Source of the DNA: Lachnospiraceae bacterium AB2028
Lineage (GTDB): Bacteria; Bacillota; Clostridia; Lachnospirales; Lachnospiraceae
NCBI GenBank assembly: GCA_000621425.1
Contig: KK211276.1
Location: 248,001 to 312,000 of the forward strand
Length of the DNA: 64,000 bases
Direction: 5' to 3'
Within the stretch, counting starts at the first letter, position 1, and each line of letters begins with the position of its first letter. A model generated the notes under the pieces. That model searched no databases. It was not told where the DNA came from and worked only from the letters and a program-made list of their open reading frames with translations. Both the position numbers and the translations under genes were made by a program. Positions 59,825 to 64,000 of the stretch are shown piece after piece.

Positions 59825-60701
59825 CCGGATATAACCCCTTTATGATGTTTATCACGGCATATGACCAGCCGTTCTCATCCTCTTTTATTTCTATATCCTG
59901 AAAATCCTTTTTATCCCTGAAGGAACGGACCACGAAGTCATTTTCTATATGAAGTGTCTCTTCATATTTTGCCTCCATGAGTTCCTTAAGCCTTTGCTTT
60001 GTTGCCTCATGTTCCTTCGCTTTTCTTCCCGTTCCTGTAATTATGCCGTCCAGCTTGACTGAATATTTTTTGAAATAGTTACTGATATAATCATACGAAT
60101 AATATTTCGAAGTGTAAACCCAAATGTCATAACCGTTTTTGCTAAGAATGTGCAGGAGGGACGGAATCCCCAGCCTGATCCTTTCTTTGTATATCCGATT
60201 TGCAGGAAAACCCAATGACTTTTCTGCCTTCACTTCATTAGGGTCACAGAATACGATCTCATCCAGGTCGATGGTCACCCTCTTATCGTGATTGGACGCC
60301 ATAAGCATTTTTTTGACATCGGTTTCCTGGGTAAGGTTTATGATGGTTATGGGAACTTTTTTTATATTCGCGCGCATTGCTCCCGCCCATCTGTGATGGC
60401 CGTTCAATATCATATATCCACTGGGATGGATCTTCTGTACCATGATAGACTCACCCCAGGGATCATCTTTTACTTTTCCTGTCGTTCTGAACTTGCTCTC
60501 ATAATTCGAGATGATAGAATAATTCGGACCTATATTAGGAAAGCTGAATTCATCATCAGGATTGGGATGCAGGTCGGAGGTTTTTGCAGTCCTTATGATG
60601 GCACGCTCTAATAAGCTTGCCCTTAAAGGAACATACACTCCCTCATACCTGTTTACTTCTTTTGCAAGAAGTGTTTTTAATTCAGTGTTTGAGATCGACA
60701 T
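59811..60701 (-). CDS. ParB/sulfiredoxin-like domain fused to a HAD domain
   Basis: The 296-residue protein has an N-terminal ParB/Srx-like part (1-130) with YMILNGHHRWAGAMRANIKKVPI. GHHR is the nucleotide-binding loop of that fold. A HAD domain (about 140-285) follows with RVTIDLDEIVFCDPNEV (motif I DxDE), YDIWVYTSKYYSYDY (motif II) and HIENDFVVRSF (acidic motif IV-like). ParB/Srx-fold proteins can bind CTP or ATP, or phosphorylate small molecules, as the serine kinase SerK does. A kinase-phosphatase pair is therefore possible but unproven. The ATG at 60701 has GGAAGGAG. It is first in a set of four overlapping or close genes. Confidence 0.75.
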   Translation of the reverse strand: MSISNTELKTLLAKEVNRYEGVYVPLRASLLERAIIRTAKTSDLHPNPDDEFSFPNIGPNYSIISNYESKFRTTGKVKDDPWGESIMVQKIHPSGYMILNGHHRWAGAMRANIKKVPITIINLTQETDVKKMLMASNHDKRVTIDLDEIVFCDPNEVKAEKSLGFPANRIYKERIRLGIPSLLHILSKNGYDIWVYTSKYYSYDYISNYFKKYSVKLDGIITGTGRKAKEHEATKQRLKELMEAKYEETLHIENDFVVRSFRDKKDFQDIEIKEDENGWSYAVINIIKGLYPDEKK

Positions 60702-60750
60702 GGATTTTCTCCTTCCTTGCATCCTTTAAAATGAAATTAATCTTGCGATT

Positions 60751-61212
60751 TTATTTCAAAGACATAACATATATCTGACAGGGATTTGCCTCATCCCAGT
60801 ACAGTGGAAATACTTCAAACTCCTTGAAACCCCATGCTATATAAGCGCGGTTCGTACGATCGTAGTCCTCATACATTCCCATCTTTACGGTTTTTACCTG
60901 GATGAAACTGTAGCCTGCATCTGCTGCGGCTTTCTTTGCATTTTCAAAAAGCTGCCGGCCAACGCCCTGTCTGTGGAACTCCTTGAGCACGCCCATTACT
61001 GCAAGCTCCATGGTATCCTTTCCTGTTTCCTTCAGGTATACAAATCCGGCAGGTCTTTCACCGTCATATGCCGCAAAGAATATCTTTCCGGGGCTGTCCG
61101 AAATATAGCCTTCCCGTGATTCAGTAACCTCAAACCACTCAGTAAGTGCCTCAAGTATCGTACGGCTTATCTCTTTTTTCTTTTCATCATCTTTTATTTC
61201 TATAATGTTCAT
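60751..61212 (-). CDS. GNAT-family N-acetyltransferase
   Basis: The 153-residue protein has a GNAT fold: the acetyl-CoA-binding motif A VLKEFHRQGVGRQLFENAKK (R/Q-x2-G-x-G/A), preceded by the strand FAAYDGERPAGFVYLKE and followed by DRTNRAYIAWGFKEFEVFPL. It probably acetylates an amine on a small molecule or protein. The substrate cannot be deduced. It lies 49 bases upstream of the ParB-HAD gene on the same strand and may be transcribed with it. Confidence 0.85.
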   Translation of the reverse strand: MNIIEIKDDEKKKEISRTILEALTEWFEVTESREGYISDSPGKIFFAAYDGERPAGFVYLKETGKDTMELAVMGVLKEFHRQGVGRQLFENAKKAAADAGYSFIQVKTVKMGMYEDYDRTNRAYIAWGFKEFEVFPLYWDEANPCQIYVMSLK

Positions 61213-61266
61213 ATTATCTCTTAAAACCGATTTTCCTTTCTAAAAAATATACTATTGATATTTTTA

Positions 61267-61755
61267 TTATTTGCCAAGCCTGTCACAAAACTCAGCTATC
61301 TTTTTTTCATTTTCTTCCGACGGCTTACTCTTCGGATCTATCAGTACCGTTGTAGCCTCAAAGCTTTCTATTTCAAGAGCCTTCTTAAGTTTCTCAAAAG
61401 CTTTCTCTGCGCCGTTACCGCTCTGGCAGGCAAAGGCTGCAAACTGCTTTTCCTTGATAGCCTCGGCATTCTCAGCTATGAAACTACGAATAGGCGGAGT
61501 GAAATTAGATGCCCATACCGGAAATCCGAAAATGATACGGTCCACATCTGCAAGATACACTTCGTAAGGCTGCAGCACAGGCTTTTCCGCCATGACGGCA
61601 CTCTTTCCGCCCCAGAAGAATTTTGCAAAACCTTTATCTGAGTAGGCTTTCTGCGGAACAAGCCTCAGAAGGTCAGCGCCGATCTTATCCGCTATCTTCT
61701 GTGCGGCATATTCGGTATTGCCTTCGAGTGAATAATATACTAACAGTGTTTTCAA
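61267..61755 (-). CDS. Flavodoxin
   Basis: The 162-residue protein has the FMN phosphate loop LVYYSLEGNTEYAAQKIADK at the start, VDRIIFGFPVWASNFTPPIRSF around the second FMN loop, and AFACQSGNGAEKAFEKL around the third. This is the standard flavodoxin-like fold, an electron carrier of low potential. The ligand is FMN. It lies in the same run of genes as the GNAT gene and the aminotransferase. Long-chain insertions are not seen, so it is of the short-type family. Confidence 0.88.
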   Translation of the reverse strand: MKTLLVYYSLEGNTEYAAQKIADKIGADLLRLVPQKAYSDKGFAKFFWGGKSAVMAEKPVLQPYEVYLADVDRIIFGFPVWASNFTPPIRSFIAENAEAIKEKQFAAFACQSGNGAEKAFEKLKKALEIESFEATTVLIDPKSKPSEENEKKIAEFCDRLGK

Positions 61756-61810
61756 ATCCTATCCCCCTTATTCCTGTATGTCCCCGATAAAAAAGCTGTA
61801 TGTGAAACCG

Positions 61811-62974
61811 TCAGTTCAGCATTCCGCTTTCTTTCACGAACTTAAGTGCCTCCGCGATTTCCTCCGGCGGAAGCACCAAAGCAAACCTGACATATCCCTC
61901 ACCATGGGGACCGAAGCTTGCACCGGGCGTACAGAGTACTCCTGCCTTATTAAGCAGGTCCATGCAAAACTCCATGCTGGAAGTGTATGTCTCCGGCAGT
62001 GGTGCCCATACGAACATGCTGCCCTTCGTATCCGGAATATTCCAACCGATCGCCCTTGCGCCCCCGCAAAGTGCGTCACGCCTTGCCTGATAATCATCAC
62101 ACTGCTCCACCACCATTTCGGTGGGACCTTCAAGTGCAGCTATGGCCGCCTTCTGTATGGGCAGGAACATGCCGAAATCGATCTGGCTCCTTAAGAGCTT
62201 AACCGCGTCCACAACATCTTTTCTTCCGATAAGGAAACTAATACGGGCACCGGTCACATTAAATGATTTGGACAAGCTGAAAAACTCAACTCCCACATCC
62301 GCTGCACCTTCAGTTGCAAGGAAACTTCCGCCCTTTACTCCGTCAAAGATAATATCGCTGTAGGCATTATCATGAACTATGAGCACATCGTACTTTTTAG
62401 CCCATGCTACAATCTCATCGTATATCCCTTCCCTCGCAATGGAACCGACAGGATTTGCAGGAAGACTTACTATCATGTACTTGGCTTTTCTTGCTACATC
62501 CTCAGGTATGTCCGCAAGATGCGGCAGGAAATCATGCTCTTTGGAAAGCGGATAGTACCAGGGCTCTGCCTCTGCTAAAAAGCTTCCTGCCTGGAATACC
62601 GGGTAACAGGGATCCGGAAGAAGTACCACATCACCCTTATTGCAAAGGGCAAGTGCTAAATGTCCCACGCCCTCCTGGGTACCGTAGCAGCTCATTACTT
62701 GATCCGGCTCTATAGTAACTCCGTATCTTTTTTTATAATAAGCACACACTGCATCCAGAAGCTCAGGTATATCTCGAAGTGCATACTTCCAATTGTCAGG
62801 ATCCGCTGCAGCCTCTTCCAGCGCTTTCCTAATGTGCTCCGGCGTCTTAAAATCCGGAGTACCCACGCTCATGTTGTATATCTTTCTTCCCTGTGTTTCC
62901 AGCTCAAGTTTCTTGTTATTAAGGGAAGCGAATATCTCCTCCCCGAAACGGTCAAGTCTGTCTGCAAATTTCAT
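61811..62974 (-). CDS. PLP-dependent aminotransferase, class I/II
   Basis: The 387-residue protein starts MKFADRLDRFGEEIFASLNNK and has MSVGTPDFKTPEHIRKALEE, DQVMSCYGTQEGVGHLALALC, VIVSLPANPVG-like segments (MIVSLPANPVGSIAREG), the DNAYSDIIF motif, and the PLP lysine in FFSLSKSFNVTGARISFLIG. It belongs to the aspartate/diaminopimelate aminotransferase group. The substrate is not certain; an LL-diaminopimelate-type or alanine-type enzyme is possible. The start at 62974 follows AGGAGG; a longer frame opens at 63028. Confidence 0.92.
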   Translation of the reverse strand: MKFADRLDRFGEEIFASLNNKKLELETQGRKIYNMSVGTPDFKTPEHIRKALEEAAADPDNWKYALRDIPELLDAVCAYYKKRYGVTIEPDQVMSCYGTQEGVGHLALALCNKGDVVLLPDPCYPVFQAGSFLAEAEPWYYPLSKEHDFLPHLADIPEDVARKAKYMIVSLPANPVGSIAREGIYDEIVAWAKKYDVLIVHDNAYSDIIFDGVKGGSFLATEGAADVGVEFFSLSKSFNVTGARISFLIGRKDVVDAVKLLRSQIDFGMFLPIQKAAIAALEGPTEMVVEQCDDYQARRDALCGGARAIGWNIPDTKGSMFVWAPLPETYTSSMEFCMDLLNKAGVLCTPGASFGPHGEGYVRFALVLPPEEIAEALKFVKESGMLN

Positions 62975-62999
62975 TTTATTCCTCCTGAGACCTATATAC

Positions 63000-63458
63000 T
63001 CAATAGATCTTTTTCTTTTCACTTTCATTATAGTCTTTAAAGAGTTTCAGGCATTCTTCCCGGTCGTCCTCCACTACCGGCATTATCTCTGTCTTGCCTG
63101 CAATATAATCATAAAACCTGTCGTCCCTGAAACCTATTCCGTCAGTGTCCTTTCTGTTGCAGCCGTATCGTACTTCACTTATATTCGCCCAAAGCGAAGC
63201 ACCTAAGCACATGGGGCAAGGCTCAGCTGTGGTGTAGAGTATACTTCCGCTGAGATCATGGGTACCCGCCTTTTTACAAGCATCCCTTATGGCCTCCACC
63301 TCACCGTGGCAGGTGGGATCTTTTTTCAAAAGCACCCTGTTATGGCCCCGGCCGATTATCTTTCCATCCTTAACTATCACGCAGCCAAAAGGACCGCCAT
63401 CACCGGCATTTATCCCGTCATATGCTTCTTTTATAGCTTCCTGCATATAGTTTTCCAT
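63000..63458 (-). CDS. Guanine-deaminase-like nucleoside deaminase
   Basis: The 152-residue protein is of the cytidine-deaminase fold. It has GDGGPFGCVIVKDGKIIGRG, the zinc site HGE (TCHGEVEAI, where most relatives have HAE), and TAEPCPMCLGAS with the Cys pair. The C-terminal YGCNRKDTDGIGFRDDRFYD is like the GuaD subfamily that deaminates guanine to xanthine, so I call it guanine-deaminase-like. The overlap with the longer aminotransferase frame is resolved by using the start at 62974. Cytosine or other substrates cannot be excluded. Confidence 0.82.
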   Translation of the reverse strand: MENYMQEAIKEAYDGINAGDGGPFGCVIVKDGKIIGRGHNRVLLKKDPTCHGEVEAIRDACKKAGTHDLSGSILYTTAEPCPMCLGASLWANISEVRYGCNRKDTDGIGFRDDRFYDYIAGKTEIMPVVEDDREECLKLFKDYNESEKKKIY

Positions 63459-63484
63459 ATAACACCCCCTACCGATACAAGCGT

Positions 63485-63673
63485 TTAAAATCGATACAGA
63501 TTCCTGTTGACCTTGTCTTTTCTGACATCAAACCTTACAAATGAATCCGCGAAGTCATGATACTTTGCCTCTGTATTTCCAAGATCATTTGATTTTTTAA
63601 GTGCACTGGACACAAAATACAGTGCAACAGATATGCCGGTGTTTATTCCAAGTATTATTGCGATAGCTATCAT
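63485..63673 (-). CDS. Small single-span membrane protein
   Basis: The 62-residue protein has one hydrophobic segment (IAIAIILGINTGISVALYFV) and a charged C-terminus (KYHDFADSFVRFDVRKDKVN). A GAAAGAGG site lies just before the ATG. No known family is recognised. It is 12 bases from the partial membrane protein gene at the right edge on the same strand, so they are probably co-transcribed. Confidence 0.6.
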   Translation of the reverse strand: MIAIAIILGINTGISVALYFVSSALKKSNDLGNTEAKYHDFADSFVRFDVRKDKVNRNLYRF

Positions 63674-63685
63674 ATCCTCTTTCCC

Positions 63686-64000
63686 CTATCTGTTCTTCGA
63701 ATAACTTGCGATTTCTTTTGCACTTGACAGTTTATTACTGGTCTTAATATCCCTCATGTTCTTGAAAGCTTTACACCAAAGGGCAGCGGTTAAGCCAAGT
63801 ATCAAAAAGGCAGGCCTGATTTCATCAAATCCAAAATAATTCAATATATAGTAATATATGATCGAAGCCAACGGAGTTACGAGTGCAAATATCATGGAAA
63901 ACTTTATTGCCTGTGAGGTCTTATCATAGGGAAGACCGCCTACGACTTTACCGGTCTGTCCGTTAACAAGCATCGTATAAGGAACATCCTTATATCTGAA
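63686..64000 (-). CDS. C-terminal part of a zinc-ribbon-type membrane protein (partial)
   Basis: The frame is open to the right edge of the window, since the codons before the ATG at 63973 read FRYKDVPYT with no stop. It is the C-terminal end of a longer protein, not a 95-residue gene. The visible part has MLVNGQTGKVVGGLPYDK followed by two hydrophobic segments (FSMIFALVTPLASIIYYYIL and FLILGLTAALWCKAF) and a charged tail. NGQTGKxVG-LP followed by two helices is typical of the tail of large zinc-ribbon membrane proteins of Firmicutes; the ribbon itself would lie outside the window. Confidence 0.7.
   Translation of the reverse strand, partial: FRYKDVPYTMLVNGQTGKVVGGLPYDKTSQAIKFSMIFALVTPLASIIYYYILNYFGFDEIRPAFLILGLTAALWCKAFKNMRDIKTSNKLSSAKEIASYSKNR

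Noticed and set aside
1-64000. CRISPR arrays, insertion sequences, prophage genes or rRNA
   Set aside because: No repeat-spacer pattern, transposase, integrase, phage structural gene or rRNA-like block was seen on either strand.

Overview
The window reads as chromosomal DNA of an anaerobic, motile, Gram-positive member of the Clostridia, most likely Lachnospiraceae. The supporting signals are strong GGAGG-type ribosome binding sites, sigma-A type promoters, AT-rich gaps, an mreB / flagellar rod / FlgJ-like block, the cdaA-cdaR-glmM order, an EpsG-type polymerase, a MsmX-type ATPase, a radical-SAM activase and a TPP riboswitch. This is inference from gene families and order; no database search was possible. 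Nearly everything is on the minus strand. Only two genes, at 24947-25426 and 51420-52145, are clearly on the plus strand. I see no insertion sequence, prophage, CRISPR array, rRNA or canonical tRNA.

Layout, left to right. 1-283 is the start of a chemotaxis-receptor-like protein running off the edge. 463-1877 is the infC-rpmI-rplT operon with promoter, leader attenuator and terminator; infC probably starts at AUU. 1901-2539 is aat. 2611-4298 is a compact cluster of a tRNA-like RNA, a DIP1984-family protein, a small cysteine protein, a DEDDh exonuclease and a 42-residue ORF. 5364-9185 is a zinc/cadmium resistance unit: separate HMA metal-binding protein, P-type ATPase and ArsR/SmtB sensor, with a SmtB-type operator, followed by a fructosamine-kinase-like gene. 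9347-11413 holds two proteins of unknown function.

11523-26284 is a large exopolysaccharide locus: priming sugar transferase, chain-length regulator without a kinase P-loop, EpsG-like polymerase, seven glycosyltransferase-type genes, two membrane proteins, GDP-fucose synthase and dTDP-rhamnose synthesis, with a DUF212 gene on the other strand. No flippase and no complete nucleotide-sugar pathway lies inside the window. 26340-28487 holds leuA and an HPr-like gene. 28505-37120 links glmM, cdaR, cdaA (cyclic di-AMP synthesis), membrane proteins, a YvyF-like protein, ComF and RecD2. 37271-42143 holds flagellar rod genes, mreB and an NlpC/P60 cell-wall hydrolase. 42221-45465 is a TPP-riboswitch-controlled thiamine-precursor ABC system.

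45490-50724 contains a vWA protein, a macro-domain/HTH fusion, a TPM-like membrane protein with a Gly-His tail, an acyltransferase with a zinc ribbon, and a pseudouridine synthase; tadA follows. 51420-55645 has an activase, a PucR-type regulator, a glycosyltransferase and MsmX. 55696-60701 is the most unusual stretch: an SCP2 protein, a giant protein joining a LacI-type sensor, an EAL domain and a beta-helix-like tail, a HAD protein, and a ParB/Srx-HAD fusion paralogous to it. The right end carries a GNAT, flavodoxin, aminotransferase, deaminase, and the 3' end of a membrane protein.

Best candidates for undescribed biology are the ParB-HAD / HAD / sensor-EAL operon (55696-60701) and the tRNA-like RNA / DIP1984 / exonuclease operon (2611-4298). 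Both are hypotheses from context and visible motifs, not demonstrated systems.
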